NCBI GenBank assembly: GCA_021234155.1
Contig: JAJEKV010000035.1
Span: 12,706,468 to 12,770,467, forward strand
Source: Isoetes taiwanensis
Lineage: Eukaryota > Streptophyta > Lycopodiopsida > Isoetales > Isoetaceae
DNA length: 64,000 nucleotides
Reading direction: 5' to 3'
The position numbers and the translations under genes are program-made. The notes under the pieces were generated by a model. That model was not told the origin of the DNA, did no database searches, and was given only the letters and a program-made list of their open reading frames with translations. Of the stretch, positions 34,633-45,827 are shown piece by piece; the first letter of the stretch is position 1; each line of letters opens with the position of its first letter.

Positions 34633-35433
34633 CTTCTCCACGGATGAGGGAAGAATGGAGAGAAACATCATAAAAGAATGGCGAAGGACTTGGCAACCGA
34701 TGAGGCATGTTATATGATATAATCTGCTCAGATTTTGCTATCTTGAATACAAACTTTACAAATGAAAATATGTTCATTGGTCATCCTACATGATAGTGTT
34801 CATCGTAGTACAAATGAAGCTTGTGACTGTAACGTTAATATCTTATTAAGACATTGGTTAAATTGAATGAAAGTGAAATTGTTCGGCGTTCTCTTTTTGC
34901 TTTGTAGAAAATATGGTAGGCTGGCTAGATGGTGGGTGCATCATCAGGTTTAGAAGTCCTGTATTTGTAGGTTTTTATGGTCCGGCGGGGTCCTAAAAAA
35001 AAAAAAATTATATGTAAAACCAATGGTGTGGTTGAATGCTGCGTGAAGGTGTAAATCAATGGTGTGGTTAAGTGGTTCAAATCCCATTGGTTTTAGATCC
35101 CGCTGCTTTTAGGATGCAAGAAGTAACTTATGCTATTGAGAAGCATTCCTTATGCCTTTGTCTGATTTGACATAACTTATCCAGGATGCAAAAATGAGTG
35201 TAACTTATTGAATGTTCTATATATATTTTTGCAACTTATTGAATGTTCTGTATGCCTTTGTCTGATTGGCCATTGATGGGGAGAATATTCTCTCGTCCTG
35301 GATCGAGGGCCCACAATTTTTTTGGCTTTACCCCTACGAAAGTTGCAATGGAACTAAACCAACAACGCCCAATGGATTGAGCAGAGCATGAGCAGAGCAG
35401 GAGGCCCTGCCGGCTTGAGCATGAAAGCTCTGC
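34633..35433. repeat. Tandem duplication unit 1 (SCI1 3' flank)
   Basis: Begins near CGGATGAGGGAAGAATGG and ends with GAGCATGAAAGCTCTGCT. Unit 2 (35434-36259) repeats it nearly throughout, with small indels. It contains an A13 run and GGTTCAAATCCCATTGG. Confidence 0.88.
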
Positions 35434-36259
35434 TTTCATGGATGAGGGAAGAATGGATGAGAACCATCATAAAAGGATGGCGAAGGACTTGGCAACCGAT
35501 GAGGCATGTTATATGATATGATCTGCTCAGATTTTGCTATCTTGAATTACAAACTTTACAAATGAAAATATGTTCATTGGTCATCCTACATGATAGTGTT
35601 CATCGTAGTACAAATGAAGCTTGTGACTGTAACGTTAATATCTTATTAAGACATTTGTTAAATTGAATGAAAGTTAAATTTTGGGCGTTCTCTTTTTGCT
35701 TTGTAGAAAATATGGTAGGCTGGCTAGATGGTGGGTGCATCAGGTTTAGAAGTCCTTTATTTGTAGGTTTTTATGGTCCGGCGGGGTCCTAGAAAAATAA
35801 AAATTATATGTAAAACCAATGGTGTGCTTAAATGCTGCGTGAAGGTGTAAAATCAATGGTGTGGTTAAGTGATGTGTCACTGGTTCAAATCCCATTGGTT
35901 TTAAATCCCGTTGCTTTTAGGATGCAAGAAGTAACTTATACAATTGAGAAGCATTCCTTATGCCTTTGTCTGATTTGACATAACTTATCCAGGATGCAAA
36001 AATGAGTAACTTATTGAATGTTCTATATATATTTTTGCAACTTATTGAATGTTGTAACTTATTGAATGTTCTATATACCTTTGTCTGATTGGCCACTGAT
36101 GGGGAGAATATTCTCTCTTGTCCTGGATCGAGGGCAACACAATTTTTTTGGCTTTACCCCTATGAAAGTTGCAATGGAACTAAACTAACAACGCCCAATG
36201 GATTGAGCAGAGCATGAGTAGAGCAGAGGCCTTGCCGACTTGAGCATGAAAGCTCTGCT
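35434..36259. repeat. Tandem duplication unit 2
   Basis: Second copy of 34633-35433. It has a short extra GTAACTTATTGAATGTT repetition near 36045-36070. The high similarity suggests a recent duplication compared with the other repeats here. Confidence 0.88.
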
Positions 36260-37680
36260 GCAAGATCAATAAAGCACAAAGCTCCAGCGAAAACAAACAG
36301 TCTAGAACCCAGTCGACATATCTATCCCAAGCCAGAAGATAACTTTGTTTTTGGCAAGCTATGGCACTAGATATGTTGTTTTGGAAGTAAAAAGCACCAT
36401 AGCTTCTTCAGCAGGTGTAGTGCGGTGACCAGGCCTGAATGCAACCTGGATTACAGGGCCTAACCCCCAGAAAACAGAGCCGGAGAATCTTATCCTCCAG
36501 GACACAACACCGATTTCGTTCAAACAAGAGACTCTACTGACTCATATACACCCACAAATCCCAAGCTTAACAATCATCTGCAAGCCAACAATCTGCACAA
36601 TCACCCAAAACTGAGAATAAACAAACGAACATCATCATGCGTGGTTCCTCATGTTTCTAAAATTTACCAGATTTGTTTCCTTTTTTAATACCATGACAAT
36701 AAAAACCATCTAAAACTCTTCAAAATAGAAAGATAGTTTTGAATACAATACAATGCAAGAATCATAGTTTTAACCATTGCAAGAATACCCTCCAGCAATA
36801 CGAAACAAATTGTGCAAACTTAATGAGTGTTAACTTATCCAATTGCATGCCTTTCTTTGATTTGCCACTCATCCAATTTTTTGCCTTTCTCTAATTTGCC
36901 AGTCAAACATCGAGCCTCAAGTACATACTTTCATATTTATTTTATTAAATTTGATATCATCTCGGGTGTGCAAATATAATTTGGAGCTTGAGTGCTCGAC
37001 AAAGCATCATAAAACAAAGAGGTACATATGAACAATATTTGAACATAGGGCCTCTTCTACCGTAAGGTCCAAAATATGGACTAAGAATGAATGTGCTATC
37101 ATTTTAACATAATGCCACAGACGAAATTGTTGTTCCCTACATTATGCCTATCTAAAAAGTGCTCAAAGTAAGCATGTTCATAAGGCGAGCTAAGTCCAAC
37201 CAGACGAAATTGCCTGCTCTCTAACATCTATGTAATTGTTAGGGGGGATGTGATTACAAGTCATTCAATGAAACTGACAGTGCCACGACTAACTCTAGAA
37301 GGTTTGGAAGGGTTAAATGCTGCTTCAAGGTCACATACGATTTAATCTCAGAACTGAAGAAGAAGAAGCATTTGAATTACAACTGAACTATTTTAACAGA
37401 GCAGAGAACGTCTTGAGCAGTGGAATGTTTTATTCATGCAATGCATTCAACATGTCGCAGTTTGATTACACATGATGAGATATAAGAGATACGTAAAAAT
37501 TTCAACTGTCACTAACATCAAAGCATCTAACTTCTCCTGTTTGCCAAAAAGCTTTTGTCTAATCTAAGCTCTACGATATATAGGAATGAGATATATAAGA
37601 AGGAATGAGCTTTGCTTTGTGCCATATGGAACTTTAAGTGCACACCTCTCTTTTCTTATTCTTCTGATAATCCCATTAAA
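36260..37680. other. Gene-free stretch
   Basis: No coding region, RNA gene or structured repeat recognised. Confidence 0.5.
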
Positions 37681-38390
37681 GGTATGTTTTAGCCTAGGGT
37701 GCATGTTGGAGCCTAGGTGGCATGTTGGAGCCACCTTGGCATGTTTGAGCCTAGGTGGCACTTTGGAGCCTAGGTGGCATGTTGGAGCCCGCATGGCATG
37801 TTTGAGCCACCTTGGCATGTTGGAGCCTAGATGGCATGTTGGAGCCCCCGTGGCATGTTTCAACCAACTTGGCATGTTTTAGCCTAGGGTGCATGTTGGA
37901 GCCTACGTGGCATGTTGGAGCCACCTTGGCATGTTGGAGCCCGCGTGGCATGTTTGAGCCACCTTGGCATGTTTTAGCCTAGGTGGCATGTTTGAGCCAC
38001 CTTGGCATGTTGGAGCCCGCGTGGCATGATTGAGCCATCTTTGAATGTTTGCGCCACCTTGGCATGTTTAAGCCAAGGTGGCATGTTGGAGCCTAGGTGG
38101 CATGTTTGAGCCACCTTGGCATGTTGGACCCTAGGTGGCATGTTGTGAGCTACCTTGGCATGTTTGAGCCTAGGTGGCATGTTTGGGCCACCTTGCCATG
38201 TTTGAGCCACCTTGGCATGTTGGAGCCTAGGTGGCATGTTGGAGCACATGTGGCATGTTTGAGCTACCTTGGCATGTTTGAGCCCAGGTGGCATGCGGGC
38301 CACCTTGGCATGTTGGAGCACATGTGGCATGTTGGAGCCACCTTGGTGGCATGTTTGAGCCTAGATGGCATGTTTGAGCCAAGTGGACAG
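37681..38390. repeat. ~22-bp minisatellite, about 32 units
   Basis: Tandem units of the form GAGCC(T/A)(A/C)..TGGCATGTT(T/G) alternate between a GAGCCTAGGTGGCATG type and a GAGCCACCTTGGCATG type. The two types are partly complementary (CCACCTTGG and CCAAGGTGG), so adjacent units can pair as hairpins. Several frames stay open on both strands because the period keeps stops rare; I do not call these genes. Confidence 0.92.
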
Positions 38391-38767
38391 AAAAATTGGC
38401 TATTGCACATCCCTAGGCGGAAAACGTTATGCTCCTCAATCTGCGTTAGTTCACTCTGTAGTGCCAGTATCTGCTACAATTGTTACAGTGGATGTCCCTG
38501 ATTCAGTGGCATTGAGACACCAGGGAGCAGATCAAGTTGCTGTTAATGATTCTATGGATGTGGAAGTTCGACCTGGTTAAAGTAACTTTTCTATAAATAT
38601 GATTATATATTATTCTTCTATTTGTAGGAGAGGAAAATAGTGTGAACTGCATTATACTGTCATGCTTAGATGGGTGGCCCTGCTCAGTTGGATCTGATTG
38701 TCCACTGGGTTTTTTATTCCTGTCTCTGCATTGTATTATGTATTATGATGGAGTGTTATTAATAAAG
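38391..38767 (+). other. Short open segment, unrecognised
   Basis: A plus frame runs to a stop at 38578-38580, encoding VHSVVPVSATIVTVDVPDSV-like sequence with no family recognised. The remainder to the LINE is AT-rich. It could be an exon of an unseen gene or a retroelement fragment. Confidence 0.25.
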
Positions 38768-38899
38768 TTTTTTTTTGAAGAAGAACGGTCGCAAGAATAT
38801 ATTAAAAGAATGGTAATGTTACAAAGCAAGTGAGGAGGAAGGAGAACTGCCCCAAAGAGACAGTGATACCTCGACACTCCACAACAACTGCAACTCTAC

Positions 38900-41800
38900 T
38901 GCTATACAAACTGGCCATCACCATCTACCACACCCAAGAAGTCCCGCCAAATGGAAAACTTCCGCTCTACTAATCCGGGAACACCAAAAAGCTTTGAAAT
39001 AGCTTGTACCTGAGTCGAGGAATCGAGAGGTCGCAGTCGCTGAATCCCTCGAAAAGATCCACAACCGCCGCTTCCAAATCAACCACACCAACCAAGCCAC
39101 GCACGGATGCAAGGCTTGTTGCCAGACGAGCGGCCAAGCACCAGATATACATGAAGCAAGCAATTGTTGGCTATTCAATCTCACCGAAACAGAGCCCCGA
39201 CCCAATCCTGTGCAACCCGCAAGTGAGGGCATAAAACCGCATAATGGTCCACGCCTCACGATGAAGGCCACAACAAGGGCAAAGAGGGCTCACACCCGCC
39301 TAAACCGACTCACAAGGACATTCACCCCGACATACGTGCACCACCGCCACGTATAACCCGAACCTTCTGGGGAAGTGAGCTCCATGTCCACGTCCAAACC
39401 GAGCGCCATCGAGACCCCGGAAGCTGCAAAGACCACTTGCCTGAAGGGGGCAGAGTGTCATGAATAGCCAACCCCCGGTAACAAGCTCGCACAAAATAAG
39501 AAGATACAACATCCGGATGAACCTTCCAAACCGCACCACGCACCACATCACCCCCGAGGGACTATAGGTATGTGTAGCGGAATACTCCCCGCCACTTGTT
39601 CCCGTGATAGCCCGGCCATCGCCCTCAGCCAAAAGCGAGCCTAAAGAACTCCCATGAAGCTAGCTGACCATCCCAATACCAATCCTCCAAGGTGAGCACA
39701 CAGCGGCTTCGCCTCCAACGGGCTCTCAAGGCCCCGAGCATGCATGGCGCCAAGGGCAAGTGCGCAGGGGGTAGAGGAACCCACAAGAAAGGAGAAGAGC
39801 GGTGATAAACTGAGGCATAATCTATCTGGAAGAGCACACGCACGTGATCCCAAGCCCGCAACACCCCCGTGAGAAAAGGGGATGCATGTGGGAAAGGCCG
39901 GAGACCATACAACAGTGCCCAGGGCAACTCTACATGCACAGACGACTTTCCAAATGCCACACAATGGCGAAGAGATTGCCACAATAGTGCCGCACTGTGA
40001 GAAGATGCTCCATCCCGCAGAATGCTCCAAATAAACTTAGAGACCAACACCTTACTATGCAAAGTGCCAAATCCGTAATGGCCAAGCCCCCATCCTCCCT
40101 CCCAAGGAGACACTTCCACCAAGCCACTTTAACAACCCCTTCATCATCCCCGCCCCACACAAAATTTCGAACAATCTTATCCAAAGCCTGTATCTTACCC
40201 TCAGGAGCTAACATCGCATATGCTGTATACACATGAGTGCTACAAAGTACTGACTTGGCAATAGTGATCCTACCTGCCATGGACAACTTGCTATCCTTCC
40301 ACCAATTGAGGTGTTTCTCGCAACCCCCGCAAAATCTCATCCCACACCCTCCCCATGGAAACATCCCTCCAAAGGGAATACCCAAATGACTTAGTACACA
40401 CATTACCTGGAAGCACCTTCCAAGGGAATAGAGCCAAACAAGGGGAGGCGGAGTCAATCGGGCCCATAATGCGAGCATTTGCCCCAATTCGTAAGAATGC
40501 CCGAGGCCAAGGAGAAAGTATCCAAAGAAAACCCTTCACATTCAAGAAATTCTCTCTTTCGCCACCAAGAAGAGAAAAGTGTCATCGGCGAACCGGTTAA
40601 TAATGGCCGACTACCATCCCGCATCCGAAGCCCATCCACCACCCCCCTCCACCGCAGCCAAAAACAACCGAGACAAAGCCTTCGCCACAATCAGAACAAA
40701 AAATGGTGCCAAAGGGCACCCCCGACGCACTCCCTCTCGCCTAAGGAGAAAAAGGCGAGGGTTCACCCCGCACACCACCAGAGGCTGCGGCTGACCTATG
40801 CGGCTTCATGATGATCTATGCAGAAGCATGGACCACAACCCAACGCTAACATCATGGACATAAGAACTCCCAATGACACTATCATCTTTGGCAAAGTCAA
40901 GCTTAAGATAGGCAATGCCTTGACTCCATTCTCTCCCGCCCAATAAAGGCCCTCATAAGTCGCGGCAACATTAGTCAAAATGTTCCTCCCCGGGAACAAA
41001 CCCGATCGCACCTTACTAATGGAAGAAGTCAACACCGGCTTCAACTTCTCAACTGTATTTTCGCAGAATAATCTTGTACACAGAGAGGACAACAAGGATA
41101 TAGGCCTCCAATCATTAATAGTAGAAGGTCGCTTAACCTTAGGAATCAAGGAAATGCATGCGGTATTCAAGATCCTATCCATGTGAGAAGACTGCAAGAA
41201 CTCAAGATACACCCGGTACACAGACTCACCAGCCCACTCCCAATAAGTCCGGAAGAACTCCACTGTGGATGCCATCCAGCCCAGACATTTATCCTTGGCC
41301 ATGCACATACATGCCTCCGCTAAATCCTCTCTAGAGAGCTCCCTCGCTCCAAGCTCTCACGCTGGTGAGGCAAAATAGATGGCTTAACCCCCAAAACAAG
41401 CTCCCCGTGATCTCCCGCTCATAGGGAAGAGGCGCGCAAAAACCTCGAGAAATGAGCATGCACATACCTCCGCAACTCAGCCGGGATCCTCCAAAGTCCG
41501 CCATCGTGCAAAGCAAGGGACGCCATAGATGTCGTGATATCGCCACGCTTAGTCCGCTCAAGAACACCGACTTAACTTGTATCCCCCTCCTTCAACTGTA
41601 AGGGCAGGGCCTTCACACGCCCATGCACTTTAACCCGCTCCAAAGCAACAATACGCTGCAACACTGCATTCTCCCTAATGCCATCAGAAGGCTGCGCCCG
41701 AATCTTCTCCAACTCCTGATAAAGACTATGCAACTCCTGCCGCTCCTGCTGCACACGCTGCCTACCAAAGACCTTAGCAAAACGCTTCACCCTGGCCAAC

Positions 41801-42480
41801 GCAGTCACCATACCAGACATACCCTTCAGAGATGAAAAGGTATCAAGCCACAACTCCTGGCACTGGGCCGAGAAATCCGCATCAGCCAGAAGCCGGGTGT
41901 TCAAACGGAACACCGTCCGAGAAGGCCGAGAGGCAACCGCACCCTGACTGGACAAAACCTGAGGGTAATGATCAGAAATGGAGGTAGACAGAATGTTACT
42001 CCGGCGCAAAGAGGGCACACCATCCAATGCGCATGGGGAAGCATAGCACCGGTCATGCCTAGCATATGCCCGGCCCGCACCAATCTGCCTATTACAATAG
42101 GTGAAAGACAAGTCCCCAGGGACCTCAACCAAGGCCAAATCCGCAACAAACGAGACCACCGGGTCCCTCTCAAATCCCTCAAGACAAGTCGGGTGCCGTA
42201 ACCAAAATGATCTTCTACTGCTCTACCATATTGAAATCCCCTAATAACAACAAGCAACCTTGCAACCCACCAAGGGCTCGCGAACTTATTCCGGATGTGG
42301 GCCCACAAAGCACCCCACCGAGAAGGCTGATTAGGGGCATAAACATTAACAATCCCCCCACTCTTGCCCGCCTCCAACCACTTAATTATTGCCCACCGAC
42401 CAAACCTCGCTCGGCCGCAGAGTATGTGACCCCGCACATCCATCTTCCAAGCAATAAGAGTACCCCCACTAGTCCGCCGT
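38900..42480 (-). pseudogene. LINE ORF2: endonuclease-reverse transcriptase, frameshifted
   Basis: In order from the N-terminus: GGIVNVYAPNQPSRWGALW (about 42300-42365) and SISDHYPQVL (about 41960-41990) belong to the APE-type endonuclease, the second holding the SDH catalytic motif. SLIPKVKRPSTINDWRPISL (about 41100-41165) and SGLFPGRNILTN (about 40960-41010) open the RT. The catalytic motif is INRFADDTFLFL with FADD at 40581-40592. KLSMAGRITIAKSVL and KIVRNFVWGGDDEG with EDGGLAITDL (40040-40310) are the post-RT region. CPCCGLHREAW (39245-39298) resembles the zf-RVT cysteine cluster. The enzyme nicks target DNA and primes reverse transcription there. Multiple frameshifts make it inactive as read. 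Confidence 0.88.
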
Positions 42481-42899
42481 AAGAAGAAGCAATAAAGCCA
42501 AACCGCCTACCAACCATATTCATGAGCTCGACATATCACCCCTGGTGGACACTTATGCTTCAATGCAAATAATATCGTGACGCAACGGCCGAAGTGCAAA
42601 GAAATACGGGCCCTCTTACTACTAGAGGACCGCACCCCCGACATTCCAACCGAGGATCGACCTATTCATCCTGTGAGGAGAAGTGTCCAGCCCCACATGC
42701 CTACCCACCAGGCCATCAGCCCACTCCACAAAGTCAAAGATCTAGAGCCAGAGGATTAATCACAAAGAATGTGCCCGCCTACGTGGATATTCCACTTCCA
42801 ACACGTGTTGGAAGTCCCCTGTGCACCTCCACGCAGTCATGAGCCACAACTGTGATATTCCACTTCCAACACGCGGTTGGAAGTCCCCTGTGCACCTCC

Positions 42900-44664
42900 A
42901 TAGAGTCATGGGCCACACTAGTCTCTACCTCCAACCGGGTTGCTCCAGCCACCTCATGCTCAAGACATACCGCCATCGGGACATCCCCTGCCAGATCACC
43001 ACCCCCCAACCCCCCCGCCCCCTCGATCTAGCCACAACCAAATCATCTCGAGCCCTCCCCGAGCCACCACGCCCCTAGCCCCGCCATCAAAGGGGCGGCA
43101 AGAAGAAGAAGCCCCCGCCTCGCCCCACACCACCTCTCCTAACCACACCACCTCGCCCAACGCCACTCACCGCACCAATGGAGTCCTTCGCCGCAGGACC
43201 TCGTGAACAGAGAATCCCGGCCCCCGCCAGATCAACACCGCAAACCCTACCACATCACAAGCACCAGCCAGACTAGTGTGATCATCAATGTGGTCAAATG
43301 GTAGCACAATAGATGGAAACATCCGCCGGATCTCGTGAGCCATTCAAAAGCTTCAATCGAAAAGAAAATGCCGTGGACCACTACGCGACCGGAAGAGAAG
43401 TAGACACAGTGCAGCAAAGAGAGAGCAACACGTATCTTGGGGACCCGCACAATAGAATGAGCCAAATATACACCCGTGCCATTGGCCATAGAAACCAAGA
43501 AATCGCACCATCAGTCGAGGAAGATCCCGAACGGGAACCAACACGGATTTTAACCGCCACAAAGAACCGTGGACATTGCCTGAGTATAATATCGATACAA
43601 CACATATGAATCACCCAACGATCCATCCCCCGACTAACCAATTGCCGCACGTAAGACTCAGCCTCAAACATGATTAGGAAGAAATTATTTGGTAAGAATT
43701 TCAGACCGACACCGGGCAAACCAATCCGATGTCGATGTCCAAAGAAGCCAAGAGCTAAACCTCCTCGCGGTCCAATATGTAACCCGTGAAATAGCCCAAC
43801 ACCGCAAATGAAACTAGATTCTCAATGGTCCAACATGCCCGTATGATCAATATCTATCCATGGAGTCTCTCGAAGAGTCCGCCGAAGTCAACAGAGTGAT
43901 GATCCTCCACAAACTCGAGCTTCTTGAACAGGCGCTTCTACACTCCCGAGCCTTGGCGCTTAATCCAATCTGAAAACCCCTACGAAAGTGATGCGAAAGC
44001 AAAGGTCATTGTTCGGCCAAAGCCGGGCAAGACAGATTTGGGGCCGCCCCGGCACCCCGAGAGAGGTATCCAGAGGCACCCCGAGAGACATCAGCCTACA
44101 TGCACCCTAGAAGAGGGCGATCACCGCCAGTGATCCCTTCCCAAGCCACAGTGGGCGAGGGCATCATGCATCCGCCTAAAGGGGGCATGCTTGATGGAAT
44201 CAAGACCGAGTCTCCAAAACACAATCTACTTGGGTCTCAGAATTATATTGAGGGAAGAGCAATCCATATACCTCTCAACCAAGGGGATTCCAAGAGCTCC
44301 CTCATCTCTCGCCACCAATTGCATGCCACTTCCCCCCGCGGCCTCTTCATGCATGTTGAGACCCGCCCTTCCCTTTACCGGAGGATTTTTCCTCGCCATC
44401 TCCCTTTGGCTTCAGCCCCAAGCCATGAGGCTCAATCGAGCCCCCATCACCGTCGGGCAGAGCTATGTCATCCGACCAGTTCGGAAATCAGCTGTTTGCA
44501 GCAAAAATCACATGCAAAACAGTTGATGCTATACAATCGCTGGAAAGAGCTCGAGCAAGCTTTCCAACGAGCCCAAGCACGCCAAAATCCGACACCGTGA
44601 TAAGAGAGATATCACCGATCAAAGTTTTGCCGCCGAACCCTAGCTCGTGCGCCATAGTCATTGT
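42900..44664 (-). pseudogene. LINE ORF1-like region (nucleic-acid-binding), decayed
   Basis: From a Met near 44664 the minus frame reads MAHELGFGGKTLIGDISLI. About 250 codons later (43381-43719) comes NNFFLIMFEAESYVRQLVSR with a WFLWPMARVYIW stretch, resembling the DUF4283-type ORF1 domain of plant L1 elements (FxxxFxxExDxxxVL and WVRLPxLP). ORF1 coats the RNA. Stops and frameshifts interrupt it and the match is partial. Confidence 0.55.
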
Positions 44665-44684
44665 TGTCGACGTCCTCGAAAAAA

Positions 44685-44717
44685 AAAACACTCAAATGAT
44701 GATATCTTGAGTGTTTT
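44685..44717. repeat. 11-bp stem hairpin next to the LINE 5' end
   Basis: AAAACACTCAA (44685-44695) and TTGAGTGTTTT (44707-44717) are perfect complements around an 11-nt loop. With its A-rich side and T tail it resembles a terminator shape, but in a plant nuclear context it is more likely an insertion-boundary feature. Confidence 0.7.
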
Positions 44718-44993
44718 TAACATTTCTGACTGATATTTGTAAATGACTATCGTGGGAAAACTTATAAGAACATGTGGAAAGAAATTTGGCTTGATTTAGA
44801 ACCAAGGTGATGGAGAGATAATGGTTCAAATTGGATAAATTTTTTGTCAATGAAGTGTAAGAAAACCAGCAAATAATTTTTTGAGTCATGATCTTTATAA
44901 GGTTTTTATTGTGTGCTTTCAAGTCCTGCAGGTTCCGAATGGACTTGAGATCATGTGCACATGCTCAAAAAAAATGTATTTGAGGCAAAAAGG

Positions 44994-44998
<5 letters not shown>

Positions 44999-45042
<44 letters not shown>
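44999..45042. repeat. (CT)n microsatellite
   Basis: About 18 uninterrupted CT units, then ATCTCTCT. Directly followed by GGTCCCTATAGATGTTAAAG and a TTCAATTCAACTCAA tail. Confidence 0.95.
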
Positions 45043-45090
45043 GGTCCCTATAGATGTTAAAGTCAAATTCAATTCAACTCAATTATGGGA
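45043..45090 (+). mobile_element. Short SINE/LINE 3'-end-like piece
   Basis: GGTCCCTATAGATGTTAAAG is followed by TCAAATTCAATTCAACTCAA. The layout (GTCCC-ATAGA...GTTAAA then a short-unit tail) parallels the insertion at 8020-8125. Confidence 0.4.
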
Positions 45091-45289
45091 TTTTAATATG
45101 CCTTTGCATTCTAGTTTTCTTATAGCATGAGGGGTAGCGGTAGATGAGATATTGCATTTTACACATGGCATGTAATGACAACATGAAAAACTTTATAGGT
45201 GTCATATGGATGGGAGTAGTGCAATGGTTGTATAATGATGCTTACAAAATTGGCTATAAAGAACCTTAAAATATCACAACCTTTTAGAG

Positions 45290-45520
45290 AACCATACATC
45301 CTTTTAAAAAAAACCTCCTTAAAAAACTACACTTACTTATAAACCACACCTCCAAAAACTACACCTCCTTGAAAAACACCACCACCTCAAAAACAAAACC
45401 ACAGCTTCTTTTAACAAAAAACATACCTCCTTAAAAACCACACCTCCTAAAAAACAAAACCACAAATTCCTAAAATAACAAGGGACATTCCTTGTCCACT
45501 TAAAAAAAAAACAACACCAT
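45290..45520. repeat. Degenerate A/C-rich tandem array
   Basis: Words such as AAACCACACCTCC and CTCCTTAAAAA recur about every 20 bp, with irregular drift. No coding signal. Confidence 0.65.
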
Positions 45521-45796
45521 CAATTAGTAAAACCATGCCTCCAACAGATCTACATGTAGGTTTTTCTCGTGATCTCCTAATAAAGTACATGTGGACCAAA
45601 AAACTAATGATTTCAACAAAGGGACCAAAATTGTGGGGTCAGGTCTTACATCAAAGATAAAGACCTCGACACCTTCATTGACTTCAATACCTGTGGAGTG
45701 CACGAGGCAACAATATACGTGAGAATGAGCATGTCGGATCGATGTATACCTTAGCATCATGAGCTAAGATCGAGAGCATGATGTTCTGTTAGAAGG

Positions 45797-45799
<3 letters not shown>

Positions 45800-45827
<28 letters not shown>

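Larger units (their letters stand above)
38768..44690 (-). mobile_element. Non-LTR retrotransposon (plant L1-type LINE)
   Basis: About 5.9 kb on the minus strand, from an ORF1-like start near 44664 to a short poly(A) (T9 at 38768-38776). It contains an ORF1-like region, an endonuclease, an RT with an intact FADD motif and a C-terminal zinc-ribbon-like segment. Frameshifts split all parts. No clear target-site duplication was identified. The sequence is more GC-rich than its flanks. Confidence 0.9.

Noticed and set aside
37586-38501. Long open frames on both strands (about 100-134 codons)
   Set aside because: They arise from the 22-bp minisatellite, whose unit lacks stops in several frames; the peptides are just the repeat (ACLSHLGMLEPRWHVG-like).
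40796-43700. Plus-strand Pro/His-rich open frames
   Set aside because: Antisense shadows of the GC-rich minus-strand LINE.
44685-44717. Rho-independent terminator
   Set aside because: The stem-loop plus T-run shape is present, but this is eukaryotic nuclear DNA and lies at a LINE boundary.
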